Shown: positions 1-8,718, counted from the stretch's first letter. The stretch is 64,000 bases of DNA from Deltaproteobacteria bacterium (GCA_016704445.1 JADJAE010000041.1:62001-126000); one strand, 5' to 3'. Notes: a model not told the origin generated them from the sequence alone. Numbers and translations are program-made.

Positions 1-1822
1 GCGTGTCGAGGCGGTACACGACCACCGGATCGCCCGTAGGCCCGGGGGTCGGCTGGTGACACCGGTTGCAGGCGAGCGCCGCGTGGCGACCGTCGAGGGC
101 GAAGCGCGCGCTGGCGTGGTCGAAGCCCGCGGCCGGGGCGAAGCTGGAGCCCTGGTGGCAGCTCGCGCAGGGGCGAGGGGCGAACTGCCCGCGGTGAGCG
201 TCGGCGTGGCAGGCCGAGCAGTCCCGGGGCGTGCCGGCGAAGCGCGTGGGTGCGCCGGCGCGCTCGGGGGCGTGGCAGCGGGCGCAGGGGGCGTCGTGCT
301 GGCCCGTGAGGGGAAAGCCGGTGCGAGCGTGGGCCGCGACGTCGAAGGTCGAGGGCCGCCACGCCGCCGGGGCGTGGCAGGTCGCGCAGGCGCTCACGGC
401 CCGCCCCTCGCGCACGAACTGCCCCCGGTGCACGTCCTGGTGACATCCGCTGCACGGGGGACTGCCGCGGTCGAAGCCCGGGTCGGCGGTGGCGGTGGCG
501 TGGCAGCTCGCGCACGCCACGGCGCGGTGCGCCCCGTCGAGGGCGAAGCGGGTGCGCGCGTGGTCCTCGGCCTCGAAGCGGGCGCGGTGCCAGGTCGACT
601 CGTCGTGGCAGGCCTCGCAGCGGCCCTGGTCGGGGCGGTCTCGAAGCTGCCCGGCGTGGGCGTCGCGGTGGCAGTCCTCGCAGCGGGCGTGAGCGATCCC
701 TCGGAAGCGCCGCGACGACGACACCCGGGGCGAGTGGCAGCGCTCGCAGGCGACCTGCTGGTGGGCGCCGCGCAGCGGGAAGCCCGATCGGTCGTGGAAG
801 CCGCGGTTTCGCGCCTCGCCGGTCGCCCTCAGCCATGAAGAGACCGAGTGGCAGCGCGCGCAGTCGCTGCCGAGGGAGGGGGTGTGGCGGTCGCGGTGGC
901 ACGACGCGCACGAGGTGGAGGTCTCCCGGTCGAGGGCGGCGCCGTGGCAGCGCGCGCAGTTCACCGACTGGTGGCCCCCGGTGAGGGCGAAGGTCTGCGG
1001 GGCGTGCCGCGCGCGGTCCCACACCGATCGGCTCCAGGCCGTCTCGTTGTGGCAGGCGGTGCAGGGGCCTGCGCTGTCCATGCGGTCGGCGTGGGGGTCG
1101 CGGTGGCAGTCGTCGCAGCGCGCGAAGGCGACGCCCCGGTAGCTCGCGGGGTGGCCCGGCGTCGCCCCGGCGTGGCACTGCACGCAGGTCACTGTCGAGT
1201 GCGCTCCGCGCAGCGGGAAGCGCGCTCGGGCGTGGTCGAAGGCCTGCGACGCTCCAGACCAGTCGGTGGTGCTGTGGCACGTGCGGCAGTCGGCACCGAG
1301 CGTGGGGCGGTGCGGGTCGTCGTGGCACGAGGCGCAGGCGCGCTGAAGGCCGAGGAAGCTGCGAGGCCGCTCGGCGACGGGCATCCGGGAGATGATCGGG
1401 TCGCGCTGATACCGGGGCAGATGACACTGGGCGCAGCGCAGCCGGGCGTGCGCCCCGTCGAGGCCCCAGCCCGCGAGGCGCGCGTGGTCGAAGCGATCTC
1501 TCGCCCCGCCGGGCCAGCTCACCTGCGGCGCCGTGAGCCCTCGGTGCTCGGCGTGGCAGTCTTCGCAGGCCCGCCCTCTCACCCTGGCGTGGTAGCCCTG
1601 GCCCCCGCTCACCCTGGCGGCGAGGCTCTGGTGACACTGGAGGCAGCGCCCCTCGGCGATGCGGTCGCCCTGGTCATGGCAGCGGACGCACTGGTCGACT
1701 CCCTCCAGAGCGCGGTGAGCGCGCGACAGCGGCCCCGGGCTGAGCTGCCCGAGCGCGACGCCGCACCACGCGAGCAGCGCCACCGCGAGGGCCAGGGCCA
1801 CGCTGCGAGCGCCGGGCCTCAT
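1..1822 (-). CDS. Multihaem cytochrome c, at least 22 haems (3' end outside window)
   Basis: Secreted electron-transfer protein with covalently bound c-type haems. Read on the minus strand from the ATG at 1822, it has a signal peptide (basic MRPGAR, then a hydrophobic stretch ending VALG) and then 22 CXXCH motifs in about 600 residues, for example CVRCH, CEDCH, CASCH, CERCH and CNRCH. The motifs sit in a repeating module in which a phrase like FDHARxRF, L-x-G-x-H is followed by a CXXCH, with CXXCHxDxH between; the extra histidines are likely distal haem ligands. The stop codon lies beyond the left edge, so the true haem number may be higher. The start overlaps the upstream stop as ATGA, so the two genes should be translated together. 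It resembles the cytochrome c3/CXXCH multihaem superfamily. The electron donor and acceptor are unknown. Confidence 0.93.
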   Translation of the reverse strand, partial: MRPGARSVALALAVALLAWCGVALGQLSPGPLSRAHRALEGVDQCVRCHDQGDRIAEGRCLQCHQSLAARVSGGQGYHARVRGRACEDCHAEHRGLTAPQVSWPGGARDRFDHARLAGWGLDGAHARLRCAQCHLPRYQRDPIISRMPVAERPRSFLGLQRACASCHDDPHRPTLGADCRTCHSTTDWSGASQAFDHARARFPLRGAHSTVTCVQCHAGATPGHPASYRGVAFARCDDCHRDPHADRMDSAGPCTACHNETAWSRSVWDRARHAPQTFALTGGHQSVNCARCHGAALDRETSTSCASCHRDRHTPSLGSDCARCHSVSSWLRATGEARNRGFHDRSGFPLRGAHQQVACERCHSPRVSSSRRFRGIAHARCEDCHRDAHAGQLRDRPDQGRCEACHDESTWHRARFEAEDHARTRFALDGAHRAVACASCHATATADPGFDRGSPPCSGCHQDVHRGQFVREGRAVSACATCHAPAAWRPSTFDVAAHARTGFPLTGQHDAPCARCHAPERAGAPTRFAGTPRDCSACHADAHRGQFAPRPCASCHQGSSFAPAAGFDHASARFALDGRHAALACNRCHQPTPGPTGDPVVVYRLDT

Positions 1823-2184
1823 AAGAAGAACCCGTACCCGAGGTACACCGCCACGGCGACGTGAAGGGAGGTCGCGACGAGCATGAGCAGCGCGAGGTCG
1901 CGGTGCAGGGTGCGCCACGCCGAGGCCGCGCGCTGGAGCAGCCCGAGGGCTTCGATGCGCACCACGTTGTCGGCGAAGCGGTGGGCGATGGAGCGTGCCG
2001 CGCTCGCTCGCTCGGTCGACTCCGCGGCGAGGCTGCGGTCGACGGTGCTGAGCGCGTGGCGCACCCGGCGGCGGAGGCCGAAGGCCGCGGCGAGGGCGCG
2101 GAGGTCGTCGCGGAGACCGCCGACGCGGGCGACCACCGAGCCGGACTGCGTGGCCGCGGCGTCGAGGACGTCGGCTGCGGTCAT
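1819..2184 (-). CDS. Small membrane protein with a C-terminal helix, coupled to the multihaem cytochrome
   Basis: This predicted protein of 121 residues is not assigned to a family. It has a soluble, Arg- and Ala-rich N-terminal part (about residues 1-90) and one strong transmembrane helix at the extreme C-terminus, just after a WRTLHRDLALLM phrase. The His-Arg before the helix and a second His inside it are reminiscent of haem-b binding helices in cytochrome b561-type proteins, but this is weak. Its TGA overlaps the ATG of the multihaem cytochrome by 4 bases, which suggests a membrane anchor or quinol-side partner. I chose the ATG at 2184; an ATG at 2205 would overlap the divergent oxidoreductase gene. 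Confidence 0.6.
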   Translation of the reverse strand: MTAADVLDAAATQSGSVVARVGGLRDDLRALAAAFGLRRRVRHALSTVDRSLAAESTERASAARSIAHRFADNVVRIEALGLLQRAASAWRTLHRDLALLMLVATSLHVAVAVYLGYGFFL

Positions 2185-2194
2185 ACGGCAGGGC

Positions 2195-3082
2195 GTGCAG
2201 GCCATCGACGCGATCGCGTCGGAGCTCGACGGGGTGCGCTGCCCCGATGGGGTGGTGCCGGTGCTGGTGGTCGGGGCGGGTCCCGCGGGCATCGCCGCGG
2301 GGGTCGCGGCGAAGGCGAAGGGGCTGCGAGCGCGCCTGGTCGAGCAGCAGGGCGACCTCGGGGGGACGGTGCTGAGCTACCCCCGGGCGAAGGTGGTGAT
2401 GACCCACCCCGTCGAGCTCCCTGGCTACGGGCGGGTGCGGCTGCGGCGCACCACGAAGGAGGCGCTGATCGAGCTCTGGCGCTCGGTGCTGGACCACACC
2501 GGGGTCGAGCCCGAGTTCGGGGTGCGCGTCGATGGCATCGCTCGCGAGGGCGACCTGCTGCGCGTCGACACCGACCGCGGTCCGATACGGGCGATGAAGG
2601 TGGTGCTGGCGGTGGGCCGCCGCGGACGCCCGAGGCGCATCGGGGTCGAGGGTGAGCACCTGGCGGCGGTGCGCTACGCCCTCGACGACGCGGCGCTCCA
2701 CGGGGGCAGGCGCTGCGTGGTGCTCGGGGGAGGGGACAGCGCGCTCGAGGCCGCCCTCGCGCTGAGCGCCCAGCCCGGCACCGTGGTGACCCTCGCGCAC
2801 CGGGGCAACGCCTTCGCCCGCGCGAAGTCCGAGAACCGGGAGCGCGTCGAGGCCGCCGAGCGCCAGGGCTCGCTGCGGGTGCTCCTCGGTCACAGCGTGT
2901 CGGCCCTCGGCGGCGGATCGATCACGCTACGGACGGCCGAGGGCGAGGCCGAGGCGGTCGCCGCCGACGAGGTGTTCGCGCTGCTCGGCAACGAGCTGCC
3001 GACCGAGCTGCTAGAGCGCTGCGGGGTGTCCGTTCGCACCTGGCGGGGAGAGGTCTACGCCCCCGCGATGCCCGAGGACTGA
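2195..3082 (+). CDS. FAD/NAD(P)-binding oxidoreductase, N-terminal domain missing
   Basis: Pyridine nucleotide-disulphide oxidoreductase fold. The first dinucleotide-binding loop is VVGAGPAGIAAG near residue 28 and the second is VLGGGDSALEAAL near residue 178. Between them is an LGGTVLSYPR segment typical of thioredoxin reductase-like/YpdA-like flavoproteins. Related proteins, as I remember them, carry two 4Fe-4S ferredoxin modules ahead of this region and a QAVDAI-type linker; here the frame begins with that linker (QAIDAIA) and no ferredoxin cysteines precede it. The GTG at 2195 is the only reasonable start and lies 10 bases from the divergent gene. The enzyme may feed electrons to the cytochrome cluster next door. 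The substrate is unknown, and N-terminal truncation is likely. Confidence 0.8.
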   Translation: MQAIDAIASELDGVRCPDGVVPVLVVGAGPAGIAAGVAAKAKGLRARLVEQQGDLGGTVLSYPRAKVVMTHPVELPGYGRVRLRRTTKEALIELWRSVLDHTGVEPEFGVRVDGIAREGDLLRVDTDRGPIRAMKVVLAVGRRGRPRRIGVEGEHLAAVRYALDDAALHGGRRCVVLGGGDSALEAALALSAQPGTVVTLAHRGNAFARAKSENRERVEAAERQGSLRVLLGHSVSALGGGSITLRTAEGEAEAVAADEVFALLGNELPTELLERCGVSVRTWRGEVYAPAMPED

Positions 3083-3085
3083 GCC

Positions 3086-3781
3086 TTACGCCCCGTAGCT
3101 TCGCCGCAGGTACGACACGATCTCCGCCGACTCGAACATCGCCGCGCCGGTGTTCGGGTCGACCAGGTAGGGCACCATCATCTTCCCGCTCAGCGCCTCG
3201 AAGGCCGCGCGCTTCGGCGAGCCCTTCGCCACGTTGTGAAGCACATACGGGATCTCCAGCTCGCAGAGCGCCTCTCTCGCGATGCGGCAGTAGGGCGAGA
3301 CCTCGAAGCTGTACAGCTCCAGCGGCAGGGCGGGCGCCTTCGAGGGGCTCGCGGCGCGTCCGTGGCCTGCGCGGAAGGCCGAGCCCAGCGCCGAGCTCAG
3401 GATGGTCAACGGGCCCAGCGAGAGCGCCAGCGGGACCGTCCCGTCGCCGTAGGTCTTCGCCAGGTAGCGGTTGATGTCGTCGCTCTCGTAGAGCGCCGTC
3501 CCCGTGTTGGGGTCGACCAGGTAGGGGAACATCGCCCTGCCGCCGAGCTCCTTCGCCTTCGGGCGGAAGCGGGTCCCGTCGCGGGGGCAGGGGTAGACCA
3601 TCGCGTCGAGGTCGAGCACCGAGAGCATCTCCCGCACCTTGCGGCAGAAGGGGCAGGCCTCGAACTCGTAGAGCTCGAGCAGCTTCTCGGGCCGGGCGCC
3701 CGTGTGCGCGACGGACCAGCCGTGGCCCAGGCGGGCGACGCCGACGAGGGAGGAGGTGGCGACATCGAGGGTGCGGTTCAT
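3086..3781 (-). CDS. Tandem glutaredoxin/GST N-terminal domain protein
   Basis: Protein of 231 residues built from two thioredoxin-fold domains of the glutathione S-transferase N-terminal type. The first (about residues 34-115) has the motif CPFC after LYEFEA and ends in PYLVDPNTG...YESDDI. The second (about 150-231) has SPYC after LYSFEV and the same PYLVDPNTG...FESAEI ending. The internal duplication is clear because both halves keep the cis-Pro loop (FPYLVD, VPYLVD) and the SD/SAE glutathione-binding turn. The second half has lost the first active-site cysteine. Probably a cytoplasmic glutathione- or thiol-dependent redox protein. The ATG at 3781 is the only start that keeps the whole first domain. 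Confidence 0.85.
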   Translation of the reverse strand: MNRTLDVATSSLVGVARLGHGWSVAHTGARPEKLLELYEFEACPFCRKVREMLSVLDLDAMVYPCPRDGTRFRPKAKELGGRAMFPYLVDPNTGTALYESDDINRYLAKTYGDGTVPLALSLGPLTILSSALGSAFRAGHGRAASPSKAPALPLELYSFEVSPYCRIAREALCELEIPYVLHNVAKGSPKRAAFEALSGKMMVPYLVDPNTGAAMFESAEIVSYLRRSYGA

Positions 3782-3891
3782 GGCCCTCCGGGGAGTATCA
3801 CCGGGCGCCCCTCGTGTGGCTCATTCCCCGCGCCGTGTAGCGAGAATGACACTTCGGATGACGCCGCGTAGACGGTAGTCTCCGCGCACTG

Positions 3892-4323
3892 GTGCCGATG
3901 GCTCGTGAACGCCGATGGATGGTGGTCGCCTTCGTCGCCTGCGCGCTGCTGGCTGCGGCGGTGTGGCGATGGTCCGGCGCGCTCCCCACGGGAGGCATCG
4001 CGCCGCGACGCCCGGAGGGGGAGGATGCCTCGCTCACGGCCGCCCGCAGCGCTACTTCGGTCACGGCCTCGCCGGGTGCTCGCGACGCGGGGAGCTTCCG
4101 TCCCCCCTCGGCGACGGTGCACGACCGCGCGGTGAGGGACGACATCCGGGCTCGCATCCTCGCGGCCTGGCTCTCGGCGCTGCCGGAGGTCGACTCGGGC
4201 TTCGCCACCTGCCTGAGGGAGTCGATGTACACCGTGGCCTTCCGCCCGCCTCCGGGCCGGGGGTCACTGCGGGTGCGCTATCCGTTCATCTTCCGGCCCG
4301 AGGACTCCGGCGCCGGGAGGTGA
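3892..4323 (+). CDS. Single-pass membrane or exported protein, AgmX/PglI C-terminal-like
   Basis: Protein of about 143 residues with one N-terminal hydrophobic helix (residues 9-26), a low-complexity linker and a conserved-looking C-terminal domain from about residue 80. That domain has a single Cys in FATCLRES and ends RVRYPFIFRP. The closing phrase (V/LRVxYPFxF) is what I know from the C-terminal domains of myxobacterial AgmX/PglI-type proteins. The start is either GTG at 3892 or ATG at 3898; neither has a strong ribosome binding site. It converges on the DUF4230 gene with only two bases between the stops. Confidence 0.6.
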   Translation: MPMARERRWMVVAFVACALLAAAVWRWSGALPTGGIAPRRPEGEDASLTAARSATSVTASPGARDAGSFRPPSATVHDRAVRDDIRARILAAWLSALPEVDSGFATCLRESMYTVAFRPPPGRGSLRVRYPFIFRPEDSGAGR

Positions 4324-4325
4324 GC

Positions 4326-4946
4326 TCAGCGCCAGCGGATCTCCACGCTGCCAAAGCCCAGTCCCCTCACCAGGCTGCCGACGGTGTGCGCGGCGCTGGT
4401 CTTCGCTCGATCGAGGATGCCGGACTCCAGAGCGCCCTGGGTGATCGAGCGCTCGGCCTCGAGGCGGGCCCTCGTCTCCAGGCCCTCGGCGCGGCGGGCG
4501 AGCAGGTCGGTGCTCCGGCTGTGGACGTGCGTGTGCTCGCTGTCGAGGCGCGCGTGGAAGATCTGCGGCGCCGGAAGCGTGAGGGTCACCTGGCGCGAGG
4601 CCCTGTCGACGTGGACGTCCTCGGGCCGTAGCGCGGCGAGGTCGACCCCCGCGATCACCTCCCCGACCGCCACCAGCAGGATGGAATCCTCCGCGTGCAC
4701 GAGACCGAAGGCGTGCTCCTGCTCCTCGCGCAGGTCGATGACGCGCTCCATGTGGAAGGTGACGCTCTCCAGCCGGGCGAGCTCCTGCACCGAGCGCAGC
4801 ACGTTGGGCGTGGGGCGCACCACCGTGGTGGTGGTGCTGGCCGAGGGCGCGGGCCTCGCGGTGTAGGCCGTGGTGGCCACCGAGGCGGCGACCGAGGCCG
4901 CGACGATCAACAGTGCGCCCGCGGCGCCGGAGAGGAGCTTCGCCAT
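4326..4946 (-). CDS. DUF4230 family membrane-anchored protein
   Basis: Protein of 206 residues with an N-terminal signal-anchor (residues 7-28, Ala/Val rich), then a Ser/Thr-rich linker and the DUF4230 domain. Diagnostic segments are LARLESVTFHMERVIDL, the central GEVIAGVDL and the C-terminal GSVEIRW. DUF4230 proteins are periplasm-facing membrane proteins of unknown function. The length matches the family. The gene stands alone, convergent with the gene on its 3' side. Confidence 0.88.
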   Translation of the reverse strand: MAKLLSGAAGALLIVAASVAASVATTAYTARPAPSASTTTTVVRPTPNVLRSVQELARLESVTFHMERVIDLREEQEHAFGLVHAEDSILLVAVGEVIAGVDLAALRPEDVHVDRASRQVTLTLPAPQIFHARLDSEHTHVHSRSTDLLARRAEGLETRARLEAERSITQGALESGILDRAKTSAAHTVGSLVRGLGFGSVEIRWR

Positions 4947-5008
4947 AGGTGTTGCACGCTAGTGTACGCCGCCGGGGCGAGCGCGCTCGCAGTCGCCCAT
5001 GGCGAGGA

Positions 5009-6241
5009 TCACATCGTCGAGAGGAAGGCCCGCAGCGCCGAGCGCTCGGGGGCCGGGAGGTCGATGCCGAATACATGTCCAGGTATGGCTCCGACGCCCC
5101 TGGCTCCCGGGTAGTCGTCGCGCAGCCGCGCGGGGTCGAGCAGCGCGTCGAGGCCCGCGACGGAGCCGTCGTGGAGCAGCCACCGCCTCGCCCCGACGCC
5201 CCGCAGCGAAGGAACCCGATAGGACCCGGTGCCCCTCGTGGGTGAGCGGGCGAGGGAGGGATCGGTGCCGACCTCCTCCGCCGCGACGAGCCCTCCGCCC
5301 CAGGTGGGAGGCGCGTGGCATCTCCCGCAGCGAGCGGCGAAGACCGCGGCGCCGGGGTGGTCTACGCGCGGCGCCGGGAGCGAGTCGGCCAGCGAGTCGA
5401 GGTAGAGCGCGAGGCCGAGGGCCACCTCCCTCGGGGGCCGCACCGCCTCGTGGTGCGAGGTGATGAGCAGGGTCTCGATGCGTATCGCCAGGGCCGAGAG
5501 CGAGCGACGGCGCACCGCCCCGGAGCGCTGGAGATGGGACTGCTCTCTCACGGCGCGCAGGTCGGGGATGGCGATGGGCTCTCGTCCGTCGTCGGTCGTG
5601 ACGTCGACGCGGCCGGGGCCCCAGCGTCGCAGCCGCCCTTCCTCCGCCGGGGGGATGGTCGGGTTGCCGTCCGCGCCGAGCGCTCCGAGGTCGAGGGCGC
5701 CATTGGCGAGTCCAGGGACGGCGTTTCCCTCCGCGTCGGGAGCGCGGTGGCAGGTGGCGCAGGAGTACGCGAGGCCGACGGTTCCGTCTGCGAGGGCGAC
5801 CCTCACGAGCCCGCCGACATGGCCGTCGGCGCTGGTCCAGAAGCCGTAGCGGGCGGCGGCGCCGGGAGCCCGGAGCGTGGCCTCGACGGTGGTCGACGCG
5901 AGCATCGCGGGGTAGCGGGAGAAGGCCGCCTCGCCGAGGGAGAGCAGCGAGGCCCGATCGGTCGAGGCCGGGAGGTCGAGCGGTCGCAGCGGCGTTGCGG
6001 CCGGGACGAGCGGCGCGGCCGGGGGGTTCCAGACCGGGCGGAGGGACCAGTCGCGGGCGTCGGCGCTGTCGTAGCGAGCGAGGCGCAGCCGGGCGTAGTC
6101 GTTGTCCGTGGTGGTGAGCGAGGCGACGAGCTCGGCGCGGCGAAACGCCCGGTCGGTCAGGTAGCGCTGCACCTCGGAGGCCCCGGGCTCGTCCCCGCAC
6201 GAGGCCGCCGCGAGGCAGAGCGCCGTGACTAGCCGACGCAT
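5009..6241 (-). CDS. Dihaem cytochrome c lipoprotein, peroxidase-like C-terminus
   Basis: Exported cytochrome of 410 residues. The lipobox AASC at residues 13-16 indicates a lipoprotein. Two haem motifs are present, CATCH near residue 170 and CGRCH near 315. The C-terminal part (TGSYRVPSLRGVGAR...HDGSVAGLDALL) is the segment that closes bacterial dihaem cytochrome c peroxidase-like proteins. The ATG at 6241 is preferred because the lipoprotein signal starts there; it overlaps the end of the upstream Cys-rich lipoprotein by 13 bases, so the two genes are probably co-translated. Either a peroxidase or a dihaem electron carrier; the redox partner is unknown. Confidence 0.85.
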   Translation of the reverse strand: MRRLVTALCLAAASCGDEPGASEVQRYLTDRAFRRAELVASLTTTDNDYARLRLARYDSADARDWSLRPVWNPPAAPLVPAATPLRPLDLPASTDRASLLSLGEAAFSRYPAMLASTTVEATLRAPGAAARYGFWTSADGHVGGLVRVALADGTVGLAYSCATCHRAPDAEGNAVPGLANGALDLGALGADGNPTIPPAEEGRLRRWGPGRVDVTTDDGREPIAIPDLRAVREQSHLQRSGAVRRRSLSALAIRIETLLITSHHEAVRPPREVALGLALYLDSLADSLPAPRVDHPGAAVFAARCGRCHAPPTWGGGLVAAEEVGTDPSLARSPTRGTGSYRVPSLRGVGARRWLLHDGSVAGLDALLDPARLRDDYPGARGVGAIPGHVFGIDLPAPERSALRAFLSTM

Positions 6242-6903
6242 CCCTGGTTCGAGCAGCGCCAGTGGCCCACCTGGCGCGAGTACATGCAGTAGGGCCGCTG
6301 TCCGACGAAGCCCGCGTCGAGGCCGAGGCAGTCCTCGTCGTCGATGCACTCGTCGGCGGGCGTGTGGCAGTAGTAGCCGACGAGGCCGCCGTACTCGCCG
6401 CAGTCACCCAGCGTCGGGGAGCAGTACCCGCCCGCGCCGCAGTTGGCGTCGACCTGGCAGTTGCCCCCGAGGCACACGTTGGCGCCCGCCGCGCCGCGCG
6501 ACGCGAGGCGGCACTCGCAAGGGCCTCCGGCCATGCACTCGCTGTCGTTGGTGCAGACGTCGTAGTTGCAGCGGCAGCCGTCGTGGGAGTTGCCCACGCA
6601 GCGACCGTTGGTCCCGGTGGTGCAGTCGCTGTCGGCGGTGCACGTTCCCCCGGGGATGGAGCCTCCCTCGCAGGAGCTCGGCGGTCGCACCGAGGGGCAC
6701 GTCATCGCGCTCGCCCGGTGTCGTCGAGGAACCCTCCCCGTCATCGGGACGTCCACCGCAGGCACATCCATCGCGGGCACGTCGGTCGCGGGCACGTCCG
6801 ACCTGGGGCCGGCATCACCCGCGGTGGTCACCGAAGAGCCGCAACCGAGGGGCAGGGACAGCGCGGCGATGGAGGTCAGGAGAAGGATGGTGCGATGGGA
6901 CAT
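6229..6903 (-). CDS. Cys-rich lipoprotein with DVP linker
   Basis: Protein of 224 residues. A lipobox LPLGC (residues 17-21) is followed by a linker of repeated DVPA/DVPM units, then about 150 residues with some twenty cysteines in Cys-rich modules of the type DSDCTTGTNGRC and DSECMAGGPCEC. It is made upstream of, and overlapping, the dihaem cytochrome. The cysteine-rich part resembles disulphide-bonded surface modules common in myxobacterial lipoproteins. No enzymatic motif is seen. Confidence 0.8.
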   Translation of the reverse strand: MSHRTILLLTSIAALSLPLGCGSSVTTAGDAGPRSDVPATDVPAMDVPAVDVPMTGRVPRRHRASAMTCPSVRPPSSCEGGSIPGGTCTADSDCTTGTNGRCVGNSHDGCRCNYDVCTNDSECMAGGPCECRLASRGAAGANVCLGGNCQVDANCGAGGYCSPTLGDCGEYGGLVGYYCHTPADECIDDEDCLGLDAGFVGQRPYCMYSRQVGHWRCSNQGCVG

Positions 6904-6941
6904 CGGGGGCCTACTCGCCGGGGAGGTTACGAGAGGAGCGG

Positions 6942-7349
6942 TCAGTGGAGCGAGGGGCTTCGCGTGGCGAGCAGGGCCAGCAGCCGTTCGAAGTCCACGG
7001 GCTTCACCAGGTGGTGCTCGCAGCCCGCGTTGCGGGAGCGCTCACGGTCTTCGGGGCGGCCGTAGCCCGACACGGCGATGAGCATCGGGGCCGCGCGCTC
7101 GGCGCTGGCGTGTAGCGCCTGGGCCACCTCGAGCCCGTGCATCCCGGGGAGGCCGAGGTCGAGCAGCACCACGTCGGGCCGATCTCTCTCCACCGCGGCG
7201 AGCGCGCTGGGGCCGTCGGCCGCGGTGGTGGCGTCGTGGCCGTACATCTTGAGCATCTCCGCGGTCATCTCGGCGACGTCGTCGTTGTCGTCGACCACGA
7301 GGATTCTCAAGGGCACGACATGGCTCAGGCTGGGATCAGGAGGAAGCAT
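6942..7349 (-). CDS. Stand-alone response regulator receiver domain
   Basis: CheY-like phosphoacceptor protein of 135 residues with no output domain. The acidic pair is D20-D21 in ILVVDDND, the phosphoacceptor is D64 in VVLLDLGLPGM, the switch position is S94 in IAVSGYG, and the conserved lysine is K116 in LVKPVDF. It accepts phosphate from an unidentified histidine kinase; none is encoded in this window. The ATG at 7349 gives the usual length. Confidence 0.9.
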   Translation of the reverse strand: MLPPDPSLSHVVPLRILVVDDNDDVAEMTAEMLKMYGHDATTAADGPSALAAVERDRPDVVLLDLGLPGMHGLEVAQALHASAERAAPMLIAVSGYGRPEDRERSRNAGCEHHLVKPVDFERLLALLATRSPSLH

Positions 7350-7450
7350 GGGAGGAGCGGAGTCTAGGCTCGGCTGTGCCCCGTGCAAGACGCCGTCGGC
7401 GTTCGCGACAGCGTCGCACTTCGGAGGGAGGAGGGCACCGGAGGCGACGA

Positions 7451-8080
7451 TCAGATCTTGGGGGAGCGGTGCGAGATGCCCGGGGTGCGCGACCTGGTGT
7501 TGGTGGTACCCGCCCCGCCCTTCGAGGACTCGTCGGCCCTGGCGTCGCGCCCGTCGGGGGTCACGATGCGTCCGCTCGACTCGACGTTCTGCGCCACCTC
7601 GCGGGCCTTGTTCTCCACCTGCTCGACCGCGTCGTGGGCCCTGGTCTCGACCTGCTCGATGACCTCGGTGGCGTCGCGCCGGAGGCTCTGCAGGGTGCGG
7701 CGCAGCGCGTTCCGGTTCTGCGCGCCGTTGTTGGGCGTGAGCAGCAGCGCGACCCCGGCGCCCACCGCGGCGCCCGCGGCGATCAGCCCGACGCCGGTCA
7801 TGATGCGGGAGAAGGTGCTGGGTCGGCGCTGGAGGCCCATCGCGCCGAGCGCCCACTGCATCGGGACCGACGGGTTCATCGCCGAGCTCAGCGCCTTCAC
7901 CGAGCTCGCCGTGGCGATGACCTTGCCGAGCGTGGCGAGCTTGTCGGTGACGGTGTTCACCGGCGCGGAGTGCATGATCTTCGACGCGTTGCGAGACACG
8001 TCCTTGCCCACGCTCCGGGTGGTGTCACGGGTGTTGGACGCGATGTCGGACAGGTTGGACTTCATGCTGTGAAGGTTCAT
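7451..8080 (-). CDS. YtxH-like membrane-associated stress protein
   Basis: Protein of 209 residues, mostly helical and polar. One Gly/Ala-rich hydrophobic segment (about residues 94-115, MTGVGLIAAGAAVGAGVALL) is followed by LTPNNG and a long charged helix rich in Glu, Val and Gln. The arrangement GxxxGAxxALLLTP plus coiled-coil tail is the YtxH/general stress pattern. It lies next to CsbD-like and holin-like genes on the same strand, so a cell-envelope stress role is inferred. Function unproven. Confidence 0.6.
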   Translation of the reverse strand: MNLHSMKSNLSDIASNTRDTTRSVGKDVSRNASKIMHSAPVNTVTDKLATLGKVIATASSVKALSSAMNPSVPMQWALGAMGLQRRPSTFSRIMTGVGLIAAGAAVGAGVALLLTPNNGAQNRNALRRTLQSLRRDATEVIEQVETRAHDAVEQVENKAREVAQNVESSGRIVTPDGRDARADESSKGGAGTTNTRSRTPGISHRSPKI

Positions 8081-8142
8081 GGCGTGTCTCCGTTCTGCTG
8101 CGCTGGTGGTGCTGTGAGCTGCGGTTGCTTCCTAGAGGGTGA

Positions 8143-8523
8143 TCAACGTCGTTCGGGATGCGACGGGCGCTCGGGGACGAGCGGGAGCGGCTTGTCGTTG
8201 CGACCCACCTCGGCCCCGATGCCCCGGTGGTCGCCGGACTGGGCCTCGTCGGCCATCGCGGCGTAGGGGGCGGAGTTGCCTCCCTCGGAGACGAAGCGGG
8301 AGATCTCGTCGTCGGTGCGGTCGCGGTCGTAGCCGTAGGTCTTCGCGATGCGGTGGGAGAGCTCGTCGTAGCGCCCCCCGACGGCGTCCACGTCCTCCTT
8401 GGTCAGCTTGTGAAACGTCGTCTGGACCCTGTCCTTGAGCCGGCTCCACTCCTGCGCAAGGCGATCGCGGATGGAGTCGAGGGCGTGATGCTCGGAGCGA
8501 GGGTCGGTAGGGTTCAGGGGCAT
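8143..8523 (-). CDS. CsbD-like stress protein
   Basis: Protein of 126 residues. The central part (about residues 20-72) matches the CsbD fold pattern: WSRLKDRVQ, then KLTKEDVDAVGGRYDEL, then AKTYGYDRDRTDDEI. A polar C-terminal tail of about 50 residues is extra compared with the roughly 60-residue classical CsbD. The ATG at 8523 starts just upstream of the domain. The neighbours are other presumed stress proteins on the same strand. Confidence 0.78.
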   Translation of the reverse strand: MPLNPTDPRSEHHALDSIRDRLAQEWSRLKDRVQTTFHKLTKEDVDAVGGRYDELSHRIAKTYGYDRDRTDDEISRFVSEGGNSAPYAAMADEAQSGDHRGIGAEVGRNDKPLPLVPERPSHPERR

Positions 8524-8718
8524 GGCGGTATCTCTCCTGCCTTTCATGATTCGGTCTGTGTACACACGGGGACGGCGATGCTCCTCCGCGGTGGTCTGCG
8601 TTGCCTCAGCAGCAATGATGCCGAGCGAAATGCCGTGCGATGGCGCTCTCCCAGTGAGCATTCCCGCCACAACGTGGCGGATGTGGATGAGCGCCCTGGA
8701 GAGCCGACGCGCGAGGCC

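Noticed and set aside
56..1864. Long plus-strand open frames opposite the multihaem cytochrome
   Set aside because: They are Ala/Arg/Gly/Val-rich mirror frames of the minus-strand CXXCH gene, with no motif, as is usual at 70% GC.
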